Counted from the first letter of the stretch, positions 25,786-34,148 are shown. The stretch is 64,000 bases of DNA from Deltaproteobacteria bacterium (GCA_006226375.1 SBHC01000071.1:1-64000); one strand, 5' to 3'. Made by a program: numbers and translations. Notes: a model not told the origin generated them from the sequence alone.

Positions 25786-26025
25786 TTACGAGCTTCGCGA
25801 ATCGGTGTTGTCGAGCCACTTGTTAAGTTGGCCAGCGACATCTTCGGTTAGATTGTCCCAACCTTCTTTGAGTTGGCCTTGTAGGTCGCTGAGGTCATCG
25901 CGAATCTTTTGGGCAATGGCATTGCCATCGCTCTTGCTGTTCGCCTTCAGCTTCTCAAGCTTGCTTTCCAGCTCTTTGCGTCGTGATTCCACTCGGTTCT
26001 TCAGGATTTCTTTTTCGCTGTACAT
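25786..26025 (-). CDS. Small charged coiled-coil stress protein
   Basis: A 79-residue protein that is nearly all helix and highly charged (EILKNRVESRRKELESKLEK), ending in a CsbD-like or amphipathic segment (LKEGWDNLTEDVAGQLNKW). AGGAGCT precedes the ATG. There is no signal peptide. It resembles short stress-induced coiled-coil proteins of the sll1863/CsbD kind, but this is by character, not family assignment. A sigma-54 promoter lies about 130 bases upstream, and dps follows on the same strand, supporting a role in stress protection. Confidence 0.8.
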   Translation of the reverse strand: MYSEKEILKNRVESRRKELESKLEKLKANSKSDGNAIAQKIRDDLSDLQGQLKEGWDNLTEDVAGQLNKWLDNTDSRSS

Positions 26026-26376
26026 GATAGCTCCTTTTTTTGATGCCTATGAAGCTAGATCTTCAAGCAACATAGACGGTTTACGCAGCATACATAGCTA
26101 CGGAGTTCGTGTGCGATTCAGTCATCTACAACAAGTTAGCACTTGTGTGTGACGACGCCCCCTCATATTGCAATGGCTGTTCCAGGTTTTCATGTTGGGG
26201 GGGTGGAGGTGTTCTAAGTGCCTGGTGTTCGCAAGTTTTTTTTATGTCTCAGTTTGGTGTGGGGATGTGAGGTGCTGTTGGATGTCTCATGGTTGGGATG
26301 GGGGAGGGGAAAAGAATGCGACATTTCTGTCCCCATGAGGCGTTGGGGGGACATTCAAGTCAAAGGGGTTGGTGTT
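26026..26376. other. Intergenic region with sigma-54 promoter and hairpin
   Basis: It holds the -24/-12 element at 26169-26184 and, at 26328-26353, a 7-bp stem (TGTCCCC / GGGGACA, 12-base loop) 24 bases after the stop of the sigma-54 activator gene, possibly its transcript end. No gene is seen; the 69-codon plus-strand frame at 26218 has no coding character. Confidence 0.4.
26169..26184 (-). promoter_or_regulatory. Sigma-54 promoter for coiled-coil/dps genes
   Basis: The minus strand reads TGGAAC-AGCCA-TTGCA: one mismatch to TGGCAC-N5-TTGCA and the required GG-N10-GC. The expected transcript start is near 26157, giving a leader of about 130 bases to the ATG at 26025. Confidence 0.6.
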
Positions 26377-28107
26377 TTAGCCTCGGTATTTGCTTTTTTC
26401 GATACCGAGCTTTTTCATCTTTCGTAGGAGTGTTCTCCGGTTGATGCCTGCGTGCTCGGCTGTTTTTGCGATGCGGCCATTAAATTTACGCAAACAAGCA
26501 TCGAAGTAAATCTCTTCGAGCTGTGCGAGCAGCGGCTCCACAATATCGTCCAATGCCTTGTCTGGATCGACGAGTATCTCCAACCGGAGAGGGTTGTCGT
26601 TGTTCAGAGAGTGATGGTCTGAGAGGTCTTGCGGTTCATCTCCCCACAGCTCCTCTGTAATGGAGCGTGCATCAGAAATGAGCGGCTCAACCGATTCCAA
26701 CTCTGGTTCTCTGAGAGCGGGTGTTGGAGTGCTCTGGGGGATCTCGCTGGGGATCTCTCGCGCCGGAGGTACATAACTCTCTCCCACGGGTTGTGGTTGC
26801 GTAAGGACTGGCACAGGGTTCGGCCGAAAGTGTTCCCTCGGCGCTGTACTCGCAACGGGAGGTGTAGGTTCTGGATAAGAGATGCCCGTAGAAGGTGTGG
26901 AAGTGGGAAGCGACTGACCAAACTCATCCTTCCCATGAAAGTTTCTTGTCAGCCGTTCAAAGTCTTCCCGTTGCAACTCCCCATCTCGGTGAGTTAAGAG
27001 CAGGCGTTCGGTGAAGTTCTCCAGTTCTCTTACATTGCCAGGCCAGGGGTACGTTTGCATCGCGTGAAGGAAGCCGTCCGACATTTGCGGTCGGTCCATA
27101 TCGTATTGCTCACGAAGGTTGCGAACGAAGTGACTGAACAAAAATACGATATCTTTGGGGCGCTCTCGAAGAGGAGGCAAGATCATGTTGATAACATTTA
27201 AGCGATAGTACAGATCTTCCCGGAATCGTCCACGAGCAATCAGGTCTTCCAATGGAGCATTGGTCGCGGCTACCACACGTACGTCAATAGGGATCTCCTC
27301 GTGCCCACCGACTGGTCGGACTGCGTTCTCTTGCAACACTCGAAGCAAGCGGTACTGAGCCTCCAAAGGAATGTTGCCGATCTCGTCCAGCATGATCGTT
27401 CCTTTGTCCGCGTGACGAAACAGTCCCAATTTGTTGTGAGTTGCCCCTGTGAAAGAGCCCTTGGTGTGACCAAACAATTCGGAGTCCACCAGATTCTCTG
27501 CCACCGCTCCACAGTTCAACACAACAAAGTTGCCCGTGCGTCCAGAGAGTTCATGCACCGCTCGTGCAAGCAGTTCCTTTCCTGTTCCTGTCTCACCTTG
27601 GATCAGGACTGTCGCGTCTGTTTTGGCGACACGTTTGGCTGTGTCGAAGATCGACCACATCTTTGAACTGCGACTGTGAAGTCCCGCTAGTGATTTTGAC
27701 TGTGACTTTTTTGTCCCTTTTTTCGGGCGGGCTTCCACAGAGATGTCTGCCTTCTTCTCCAACTCAACAAGCGTTTTCAACACATCGTTGGGGTCGTAGC
27801 TTAAGACAACATCGCTGTAGCCAATCTGTAAGTTTTTCCGTACTTCCAGGGCAGAGAGTTGGGGAGCCCAGAGCAAAACCTTGGTGTCATCAGAGAGGTC
27901 GCGAAGTGTGTAATACAGCTCCTCCACTTGCCTGGATATCATGGCTCTGGCATCAATGATGAGAGCCTTTGCCCTTGGGAGTTCTGGTGCATTTGCAAGG
28001 GAAACCTCAGAGGCAAAAGAGAGCCAGGTTGCTCCTTTTTGTTCCAACAAAGGTTTGAGCTCTTTGCCGTGCAATCCAAGAACTAATGATTCCTTCTGAA
28101 CTGACAT
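26377..28107 (-). CDS. Sigma-54-dependent activator with degenerate receiver-like domain
   Basis: A 576-residue enhancer-binding protein. Residues 1-115 form a receiver-like domain that lacks the usual acidic pocket and conserved Lys (IIDARAM, SDVVLSYDPNDV), so phosphorylation is unlikely. The AAA+ domain spans about 143-380, with Walker A GETGTGKE (171-178), GSFTGA at 217-222 (Ser for Ala in the canonical GAFTGA sigma-54 contact loop), and MLDEIG. A Pro-rich linker of roughly 120 residues separates it from a C-terminal Fis-type HTH (KTAEHAGINRRTLLRKMKKL). The start at 28107 follows AGAGGT. Its own upstream DNA carries a sigma-54 promoter, so it likely activates itself and nearby stress genes. 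Confidence 0.92.
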   Translation of the reverse strand: MSVQKESLVLGLHGKELKPLLEQKGATWLSFASEVSLANAPELPRAKALIIDARAMISRQVEELYYTLRDLSDDTKVLLWAPQLSALEVRKNLQIGYSDVVLSYDPNDVLKTLVELEKKADISVEARPKKGTKKSQSKSLAGLHSRSSKMWSIFDTAKRVAKTDATVLIQGETGTGKELLARAVHELSGRTGNFVVLNCGAVAENLVDSELFGHTKGSFTGATHNKLGLFRHADKGTIMLDEIGNIPLEAQYRLLRVLQENAVRPVGGHEEIPIDVRVVAATNAPLEDLIARGRFREDLYYRLNVINMILPPLRERPKDIVFLFSHFVRNLREQYDMDRPQMSDGFLHAMQTYPWPGNVRELENFTERLLLTHRDGELQREDFERLTRNFHGKDEFGQSLPTSTPSTGISYPEPTPPVASTAPREHFRPNPVPVLTQPQPVGESYVPPAREIPSEIPQSTPTPALREPELESVEPLISDARSITEELWGDEPQDLSDHHSLNNDNPLRLEILVDPDKALDDIVEPLLAQLEEIYFDACLRKFNGRIAKTAEHAGINRRTLLRKMKKLGIEKSKYRG

Positions 28108-28242
28108 AGGTACCTCTTGTGCTGGTGAATACCATGAATGGGCTGGTTGGGACATTTATGTCTCTCTCTGCTGTAGTCAAATCCAAGTGCCTTAAGTATG
28201 TTAAAGCGAGTAAGGGCTGTCCCTTCTTTCTGGTATTCTCTT

Positions 28243-28258
28243 TGCATGTTTTGTGCCA
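28243..28258 (-). promoter_or_regulatory. Sigma-54 promoter in front of sigma-54 activator gene
   Basis: The minus strand reads TGGCAC-AAAAC-ATGCA, a perfect -24 box and a -12 box with one change, GG-N10-GC. The expected transcript start is near 28231, 124 bases before the ATG at 28107. It implies positive autoregulation or control by the second activator. Confidence 0.62.
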
Positions 28259-28391
28259 GTCCTTGTCTTCGAGAGACACTTTCGTCTCCAAAGGGAATGA
28301 TGTATTGGAACAAAAATGGTGACATGACAGGCACGCTACATGTGAAGGAGTCGATCCAGAAAAGACGAACCATTTTGGGAGAACAAAGAGA

Positions 28392-29147
28392 ATGGTAGAA
28401 AGATTTCGTGTTGTACGGTTGGATGATCGGTACTTGCAAAATGAAGAGTTGTTGCGTGAGTTTGGTTCTTTTCTGCGAGAGAGTCGACAAGAGGGCGAAG
28501 CTCTCATCGTTGTGCATGGAGGCTTTGCAGAGGTTTTCCAACACTACAACAAGGCAGAGCAGAAGAGGGAGACAGATTCTCACTTTACAATGATCTCTGA
28601 TCGCAACATTCCATTTTTTACGATGGTCTTGGCAGGTGAAGTGAACAAGCGGTTGGTGCGATACTGGCAGCAAGAAGGGCTCTCTTGCCTGGGACTTTGC
28701 GGTTGTGATTTCAACCTGTTGCGCTCCAACTTTTTGAACTACCAGCATCTTGGACGGATTGGTGGGCCACCCCGTGTGAATGTAGATGCATTTCAACAGC
28801 TTGCTGCCACGGGTGGAGTGTTGGTTGTTGCTCCTGTGTGCGCCGCTCCGGATGGAAACATGTTGTTCCTTGACCCGGACTCTACGGCGCACTCCATCGC
28901 AACAGCCTTGCGATCTGACTCTTTGATGTTTGTGATCGAAGAGCCAGGGTTGTGTGTGAATGGAGAGTCTCTTCAGAAAGTGACTCGAACAGAGGTCGAA
29001 GGTTGGATGGAGCAGCATTTTGCTGGCACCCACTTTGTTCCCATTTTGCAAACAACGTTGGCTGCCCTCAACGATGATGTTACCAGTGTGATGCTTGGAA
29101 ATCCGGAGAGTCTCTCCAAGGGAGAGGCCACCATCGTTAGCCGCTGA
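28392..29147 (+). CDS. Degenerate amino-acid-kinase (acetylglutamate-kinase-like) protein
   Basis: A 251-residue protein that follows the acetylglutamate/acetylaminoadipate kinase fold: LIVVHGGF near residue 38, VLAGEVNKRLVRYW, LGLCGCDFNLL, LGRIGGPPRVNVD, GVLVVAPVCAAPDGN, DSTAHSIATALRSD and FVIEEPGL, all in family order. Key residues are lost: the N-terminal K-x-GG phosphate loop reads VVRLDDRYL, HGGG is HGGF, and the NVNAD motif is LDPDS. It is probably non-catalytic or has a changed reaction. It stands alone, without arginine or lysine genes, divergent from the sigma-54 activator. GGGAG lies ten bases before the ATG. A long open frame on the opposite strand (to 29192) is a shadow. Confidence 0.75.
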   Translation: MVERFRVVRLDDRYLQNEELLREFGSFLRESRQEGEALIVVHGGFAEVFQHYNKAEQKRETDSHFTMISDRNIPFFTMVLAGEVNKRLVRYWQQEGLSCLGLCGCDFNLLRSNFLNYQHLGRIGGPPRVNVDAFQQLAATGGVLVVAPVCAAPDGNMLFLDPDSTAHSIATALRSDSLMFVIEEPGLCVNGESLQKVTRTEVEGWMEQHFAGTHFVPILQTTLAALNDDVTSVMLGNPESLSKGEATIVSR

Positions 29148-29527
29148 GGGTTGTTTTGTTGGCAAGCTTCGTTTCCCCACCGTCCCTTTCAATGTTCGAA
29201 CTCTTTCTCCTTTGAGAAGGGTTCTCCTCTCTTTGTTTCTTCGAGACAGTCATTGCCCTTTGAGACAGGGATCTCTCAAGAGATCATTTTTCTGCTTCTC
29301 CCTCCTGCGCGCGTGCGGCCCGTTTTTGCCTCTGTTGTTGCTCTATGTGTTTGATCTTAAGTGGTTTTGAGTTCTTGCGTCCGACCCCGTGGCATAACTT
29401 TTGCTTTGTCTCTTTGCTGAGCGTAGGTGACACGTTTGTGTTGTCTTGTTCACAGCCATTCAGCAAGAGGAGCGCGCCATGGATCACAACGATGTTGGCG
29501 AAGAGGCGTTCTTCGGAAGGAGAAAAC
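29148..29527. other. Intergenic region with sigma-54 promoter
   Basis: The stretch is rich in T and C on the plus strand. Besides the promoter at 29390-29405, it contains a short hairpin (GATCTCTC-AA-GAGATC near 29270-29287) that may end the upstream transcript. The open frame continuing upstream from the next gene has no coding character. Confidence 0.4.
29390..29405 (+). promoter_or_regulatory. Sigma-54 promoter for 149-residue helical protein
   Basis: TGGCAT-AACTT-TTGCT matches TGGCAC-N5-TTGCW with one change and GG-N10-GC spacing. The expected start is near 29417, 110 bases before the ATG at 29528. Confidence 0.7.
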
Positions 29528-29977
29528 ATGAGTTATTTGCAGATGAATGAAATCTTACAAAGCATTCAAAATCATTGCCGTCAACTTCGACAACGGTACG
29601 CCCAGCACTACGAGGAAGCCAAAGATGATTCAGTACGGTGTTGTTTGCAGCGTGCTATCGAGCACGAAGATGCAGTGATTAAAAACCTGGCGTTGTATCG
29701 GAAAAGTGCCCCCAGACACATCCTCAATGTTTGGTTTCAGTCTCCAGGCGTTCGGCAACTTCGTGAGGCCACTCGAATCGCTGAGGAGACCGTGGTGCAG
29801 ACGTTGGACGACGTCGTGCAAATGGTTGTGTTGTGCAACAACGTCGTCGTTGCTGTATGTCGTGGATTGGGCATTCACGCTCTGTCTCGTGACGCCAAGG
29901 CCGTCTTCGAGCATTTGCTGGAAGTGCGTCAGCAAAGTCGTCGGGATCAGATCTGGCAGGCCTGTCGTTCTGCGTAG
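29528..29977 (+). CDS. Helical protein of unknown function, probably stress-related
   Basis: A 149-residue all-helical soluble protein. The start is chosen at 29528 because AAGGAG sits seven bases before the ATG; the open frame continues upstream only by chance. Segments such as LQSIQNHCRQLRQRYAQHYE and CCLQRAIEHEDAVIKNLALY have the look of a ferritin-like or four-helix bundle (His, Glu at helix spacing), but no complete metal-site pattern can be seen. The sigma-54 promoter upstream groups it with the Dps/coiled-coil genes. No family is recognised. Confidence 0.8.
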   Translation: MSYLQMNEILQSIQNHCRQLRQRYAQHYEEAKDDSVRCCLQRAIEHEDAVIKNLALYRKSAPRHILNVWFQSPGVRQLREATRIAEETVVQTLDDVVQMVVLCNNVVVAVCRGLGIHALSRDAKAVFEHLLEVRQQSRRDQIWQACRSA

Positions 29978-30004
29978 AAGAGTCTGTGGTGTCGGGAGTT
30001 TTCG

Positions 30005-30679
30005 CTAGGAAGGGGTTTTGTTGGGGAAGAGCTCTTGTTGTTCCGAGAGGGCCTTGAGTCCAGCGCCAATGCTGACCTCTTCATAGCGGTCCAGGCTCAT
30101 CAGATGGTCCAGCCGTTGTACGGTTCTTTTGTACAGACCCTCAAACTCTTGACGTTCGACCTCGCTCATTTGCTGGAGCCAATCCTCATGCTTGAGAGTG
30201 AGGACGTTCATGAAGTTGAAGACGATATCGTACACAGTCAGAAGGGTTCCGCGCATAGCGCGGAGTCGCTCTTCGGTGAGCCGCTGTTTCTTGAGCGCTG
30301 TAATGTCCGACTGGATTCCAACGTAATACATGGGCCCGGAGCGGGCATTGCCAACAGGCACCAAGGCTAGGCGGTTCCAGAACAGGCAACCTGCTTTGGT
30401 GTAATTCAGAAGCTCGACGGTCCCCCGCTTCCCCTGTTGGATAATGGTTTGGATTCGGCGGACCGCTTCGGGATCCGTTTTGGGTCCTTGAAGGAAGCGA
30501 CAGTTCCTGCCCAATACTTCTTCTCTGGCGTATCCCGTGATCTCAGAGAACGCCCGATTGACGTAGATTATCGGCATGTCAGGCTGGTTACAATCCGCGA
30601 TGGTGATACCTTCTGTTGTGTTGGCCAGCGCCTCGCTCAGTATGTCGACAAACTCGGGGCGTTCAAGAATTCGGTGCAT
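30005..30679 (-). CDS. Short LOV-domain blue-light photoreceptor
   Basis: A 224-residue protein. Residues about 10-130 are a LOV-type PAS domain: IIYVNRAFSEITGY, GRNCRFLQGP with the flavin-adduct Cys60, NYTKAGCLFWNRLALVPV, YYVGIQSDIT. These are the diagnostic flavin-binding positions of blue-light receptors. The remaining 90 residues are helical (RAMRGTLLTVYDIVFNFMNV), without a kinase ATPase domain or DNA-binding motif, so output must be through a partner. Next to it are a receiver-HTH protein, a GGDEF-EAL protein and a sigma-54 activator, all on the minus strand, suggesting light input to c-di-GMP or transcription. GGGAGAG is about ten bases before the ATG. Confidence 0.92.
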   Translation of the reverse strand: MHRILERPEFVDILSEALANTTEGITIADCNQPDMPIIYVNRAFSEITGYAREEVLGRNCRFLQGPKTDPEAVRRIQTIIQQGKRGTVELLNYTKAGCLFWNRLALVPVGNARSGPMYYVGIQSDITALKKQRLTEERLRAMRGTLLTVYDIVFNFMNVLTLKHEDWLQQMSEVERQEFEGLYKRTVQRLDHLMSLDRYEEVSIGAGLKALSEQQELFPNKTPS

Positions 30680-30704
30680 GGAAAGGACGCTCTCCCATGA
30701 GCGA

Positions 30705-30722
30705 AACGTTCGTCGGAACGTT
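30705..30722. promoter_or_regulatory. Inverted repeat upstream of LOV gene
   Basis: AACGTTC-GTCG-GAACGTT, a 7-bp inverted repeat 26-43 bases before the LOV start codon and just past the stop of the upstream receiver gene. It may be an operator or a T-less transcript end. Confidence 0.35.
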
Positions 30723-30752
30723 GTGTCTTATGTCTATGGGAGCGGTGCTCTC

Positions 30753-31490
30753 TTAACTGGCTGCCACGAGGTTGCTGTGGCGGCTGCTCTGCTCCTGCAG
30801 CCAATCTACCACATTACCAATCCTCTGACTACTCCATAAAATAGCGAAACGCAAAAGGGTGTTCGCGTCGTCAAGGTTCAGCTTGGTTTTGATTCTTGCG
30901 CGGTGAGACTCAACCGTTTTGACGCTCACGTGAAGGTGATCTGCGATCTGGCGGGTGGAGAAACCTTCGCCCAAAAGCTGGAACACTTCAAGCTCCCTGT
31001 TGCTCAACCGATCCACTGGAGACTTTTGCAGTTCGCGACGTCCTGAAGTCGCGAGGAACAGCATCTTGCTTGTCATCTTTTCGCTGAGATAGACCCCTCC
31101 TCGGAGAACGCGTTCCACGGCGACAAGAATCTCGTCGTGTGAGGCATCCTTCATCAAGTATCCTTTGGCTCCAGCCTGAAGCGCCCGCTCGGCGTAGATC
31201 TCCTCATCGCAGTTGGAGAACACGAGCACGGAGGAGTTGGGGCAAGACTCCGAAACGAACCGAAGGAGTTCAAAGCAGTTGTAGCCGTTGAGGAGAGACT
31301 CAGTGATCACCAGCTCGGGTTGCAACTCCCGCAGGGCTTTGGAGGCTTCAAGGAAATTGTCCGATTCTCCACAAAGCTCCAAAGAGAGATGTTCTTGTAG
31401 AACCTGAGCCAAACCTGTTCGAACGATGGGGTGACTGTCCATGATGAATACCTTGGGGGATTGGCTTGTCGCAGTGTTCATGGGTTGCAT
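30753..31490 (-). CDS. NarL/LuxR-type response regulator with Glu at the phospho site
   Basis: A 245-residue regulator with a receiver at about 13-130 and a LuxR HTH at about 160-220 (LSNRELEVFQLLGEG, STRQIADHLHVSVKTVESHR). The phospho-acceptor Asp is replaced by Glu64 (LVITESLLNGYN), while the conserved Lys (GYLMKDAS) remains; the acidic pocket has only one acid (IMDSHP). Glu can mimic the phosphorylated state, so the protein may be constitutively active or controlled by a partner. AGGAGACATC precedes the ATG. It lies between the LOV gene (73-base gap) and the GGDEF-EAL gene (109-base gap), same strand. Confidence 0.92.
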   Translation of the reverse strand: MQPMNTATSQSPKVFIMDSHPIVRTGLAQVLQEHLSLELCGESDNFLEASKALRELQPELVITESLLNGYNCFELLRFVSESCPNSSVLVFSNCDEEIYAERALQAGAKGYLMKDASHDEILVAVERVLRGGVYLSEKMTSKMLFLATSGRRELQKSPVDRLSNRELEVFQLLGEGFSTRQIADHLHVSVKTVESHRARIKTKLNLDDANTLLRFAILWSSQRIGNVVDWLQEQSSRHSNLVAAS

Positions 31491-31599
31491 GATGTCTCCT
31501 GTTGGGGATGGTACTCGGGATCAAATCTAGTCGCGTTTTTCTGCTGTGTCTTCCTTGAGTTCTTCACCTTTCTGGGTTGAGGAACTCAAGAACGTGCTC

Positions 31600-33804
31600 T
31601 TACACAGGCGTCAGGTGGGGAGTTTGTTTCTTTCCCCCAAGCTCAACCTGACGTGGACCCTTGGGTTGAGACGGAGGTGTCTCCAATGTGAGCAAGTGGC
31701 GAAGCTGCGTGCAGGGTACTGCCCTTGAAAAAAGGAACCCTTGGGCGTAGCGAACGCCCATGCTACGCAGTTTTTGGTATTGCTCTGTGGTTTCGACCCC
31801 CTCGGCTACAATGTTGAGCTCTAGCTTGGCGGCGAGCTCAACAATGGTTCGGACGATGGCCTCCTGTTGGTTGTCTTGTGTCATGGATTGGACAAAGCTT
31901 CGATCGACCTTGATGGTGTCAATCGGAAACAATCGAAGGTAGTTGAGAGAAGAGTAGCCGGTGCCAAAATCATCCAATGACACATTGATGTTGTGCCGAC
32001 GCAACTGGTTGAGTGCATCAACTGCGGCTTCTGGAGCTCTGGTCAAGGCGGTTTCTGTGATCTCAAGATGGATGTCTTCAGGGCTCAGGTCGTTGCGATG
32101 AATGCTCTCCATCACATAGTCAACCAAATCGGGCTGGGCAAGCTGTCGGGCTGACAGGTTGATGCTCATCATCAAAGAATGATGAGGGAAGTCGCTCTGG
32201 AGAGACCGAAGCTGCTTGCAAGAGTTCTCAAACACCCAGCGACCGATCGGTGCGATCAACCCATTGTTTTCAGCCAATGGGATGAACTCTCCGGGTGAGA
32301 TCGGGTTTTGCGGGGTCTCAAACCATCGAATGAGTGACTCAAAACCCCGTATCTGGAGTGTTTGGATATCGTAGATGGGTTGGAAGTGAAGCGTGAACTC
32401 TTCGTTCTCGATGGCAAAGCGCATGGCATGTTCAAGGTGGACCATACGTCGAATGCGTTTGTGCATGGAGCAGGTGAAGACGCTGAAGCAGTCTTTGCCC
32501 AGGTTCTTGGCCTCGTACATTGCGATGTCGGCGTTGCGCAACAGGTCAAAGCTGTTGGTGTAGGCCTGTTCGCTTGTGACAATGCCAATGCTTGTTGACA
32601 CGCTTAAGGTTTGCTCCCTTACTTGAAAGGGAACCTCGAACTGCGCGCGGATGCGTTGTGCAGCAACGATGGCATCTTCAGGGACTTGAAGCCGGTGAAG
32701 GAGCAGGACAAACTCGTCTCCTCCAAGCCGAGCGATCGTATCTTCGGCTCGCAGGCAGCGTTGCAGTCGTTTGGCGACCATCGACAGCAAGAGATCGCCG
32801 TAGGTGTGCCCGAGGCTGTCGTTAACATTCTTGAAGCGGTCAAGGTCCAACAACAGTACGGCGAAGTGTGTATCTTCGTCCCGACGATGTTGGGACACTC
32901 GGTGTTCAAGCCGATCCATAAACAAGGTGCGGTTGGGGAGCTGGGTCAGTCCATCGTGGGTTGCGTCGTGGAGTAGCTTGTGCTGTGTCGCTTCTTCTTC
33001 GGTGACATCACGAAACGAAACGACTCCACCGAGGGAGTTTCCTGCGTAATCCTGAATGGGAGTCGCCTTCACCCTCAAATGACGTCCTGCCTCCTCCGCC
33101 TCCTCTTTGACAAACAGGGCGGTTGTTGCAACCGACTCTCCCGTGAGTGCCTTGTGCATTGGAAGGTCATTGGCTGGAAATGGGGTCTTCTGATCGTGAA
33201 GAAACAACCCTGAGATGGTGTGCGTTGGTGTTGGGGCGGCGAGCATGTGGGAGGACCTCAGCTGTGTGGCCGCCATGTTTTGCAAACACAAGGAGCCGTC
33301 AGCATCTCGGACAATGACGCCTTCTTCCAGGTTGTCGAAGACATGCTCAAGCAGGCGCAGTCTGCGACGTTCTTCGTTCCACGAACCACGCTGTCTGTGG
33401 TGTCGAAAAATGGTCCTCTCCAGAAGTCGTATTCCTTGTTGAGTCCCAAGTTGCTCCCAGGTTAGCGCCTCATGAACTCCTTGAAGTATGGAGAGGTTGA
33501 GGTGCTCTTCGGACAACATCCCCTCTTGTTCACACAAGAGGATCGGAGCTTGGGGTTGATGGACTTCCTGATGCTGAAGCAGCTCGTCTTTGTTCCTCTC
33601 CCAAGAGAAGGCATCCAAAAGCAATGCATCAAACCGTATCTGTTGTGTATACCTGCACCACTCTTCCAAGGAGTACGTCCAAGTGTATCGAATGGTTGTT
33701 CCAATCCTTTGACCCTGAATGAACGGGCTCGTCTGTAGCCTCTCCTCTTCTTGCGCGAGCAAAAAGAGGAGGTGTCGCTCAGATCGTGGTGAATCCATAA
33801 ACAA
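31600..33804 (-). CDS. PAS-GGDEF-EAL cyclic-di-GMP turnover protein
   Basis: About 734 residues. An N-terminal receiver-like region (1-125) is followed by a PAS domain, then GGDEF (RLGGDEFVLLL, intact active site, with the RxxD product-inhibition site RAED five residues before it), then EAL (GFESLIRW, NLSARQL, EITET, DDFGTGYSSLNYL, KVDRSF, AEGVET). All metal and catalytic positions of both enzymes appear present, so it could make and break c-di-GMP, with the PAS part setting the balance. Start: a TTG at 33804 lies five bases after GAGGAG; an ATG two codons later is the alternative. It is followed on the same strand by the receiver and LOV genes. Confidence 0.94.
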   Translation of the reverse strand: MFMDSPRSERHLLFLLAQEEERLQTSPFIQGQRIGTTIRYTWTYSLEEWCRYTQQIRFDALLLDAFSWERNKDELLQHQEVHQPQAPILLCEQEGMLSEEHLNLSILQGVHEALTWEQLGTQQGIRLLERTIFRHHRQRGSWNEERRRLRLLEHVFDNLEEGVIVRDADGSLCLQNMAATQLRSSHMLAAPTPTHTISGLFLHDQKTPFPANDLPMHKALTGESVATTALFVKEEAEEAGRHLRVKATPIQDYAGNSLGGVVSFRDVTEEEATQHKLLHDATHDGLTQLPNRTLFMDRLEHRVSQHRRDEDTHFAVLLLDLDRFKNVNDSLGHTYGDLLLSMVAKRLQRCLRAEDTIARLGGDEFVLLLHRLQVPEDAIVAAQRIRAQFEVPFQVREQTLSVSTSIGIVTSEQAYTNSFDLLRNADIAMYEAKNLGKDCFSVFTCSMHKRIRRMVHLEHAMRFAIENEEFTLHFQPIYDIQTLQIRGFESLIRWFETPQNPISPGEFIPLAENNGLIAPIGRWVFENSCKQLRSLQSDFPHHSLMMSINLSARQLAQPDLVDYVMESIHRNDLSPEDIHLEITETALTRAPEAAVDALNQLRRHNINVSLDDFGTGYSSLNYLRLFPIDTIKVDRSFVQSMTQDNQQEAIVRTIVELAAKLELNIVAEGVETTEQYQKLRSMGVRYAQGFLFSRAVPCTQLRHLLTLETPPSQPKGPRQVELGGKKQTPHLTPV

Positions 33805-34148
33805 GCCAACTCCTCTACGAATTTTCTAGGAACCCTCTGAACACCCTCGGTTCATTACACGCTAATGTGTTTTCTTAAGCATAGTTCGTGCCGACTTTGG
33901 TTCGATCTCCTCATACCCTCTAAGTGACGAACCCAAAAAGGATCGATAGAGGTTGGGAAAGCGTATGTCATTCACCTTTTTAGATGCTTCCCAATATATT
34001 GGGATGGTTCATTGTATATTGGGACTGGGTGAATGCCTGACACGAGGTGCAAGATTCTTCCGAGCGCACGTGTAGTACATTCCCTGTCACTTTTTCTTTT
34101 TTATGAATGGTTTTTGCGTAAGGAAATGAGGAAGAGTAGATGTAAGAC
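33805..34148. other. Intergenic region with palindrome
   Basis: AT-rich relative to its surroundings; no gene. It contains the palindrome at 33990-34003 and a partial third half-site. Confidence 0.4.
33990..34023. promoter_or_regulatory. Palindrome plus half-site upstream of GGDEF-EAL gene
   Basis: A perfect 14-bp palindrome CCCAATATATTGGG (33990-34003) is followed by a second ATATTGGGA half-site, the two direct copies starting 20 bases apart (about two helical turns). It is a likely operator for the GGDEF-EAL cluster or for the end of the neighbouring activator gene. Confidence 0.5.

Noticed and set aside
28083-29192. 369-codon open frame on the minus strand opposite the amino-acid-kinase-like gene
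   Set aside because: It is antisense to a gene with recognisable family segments, overlaps the activator start, and its protein is low in hydrophobic-core pattern; a shadow frame.
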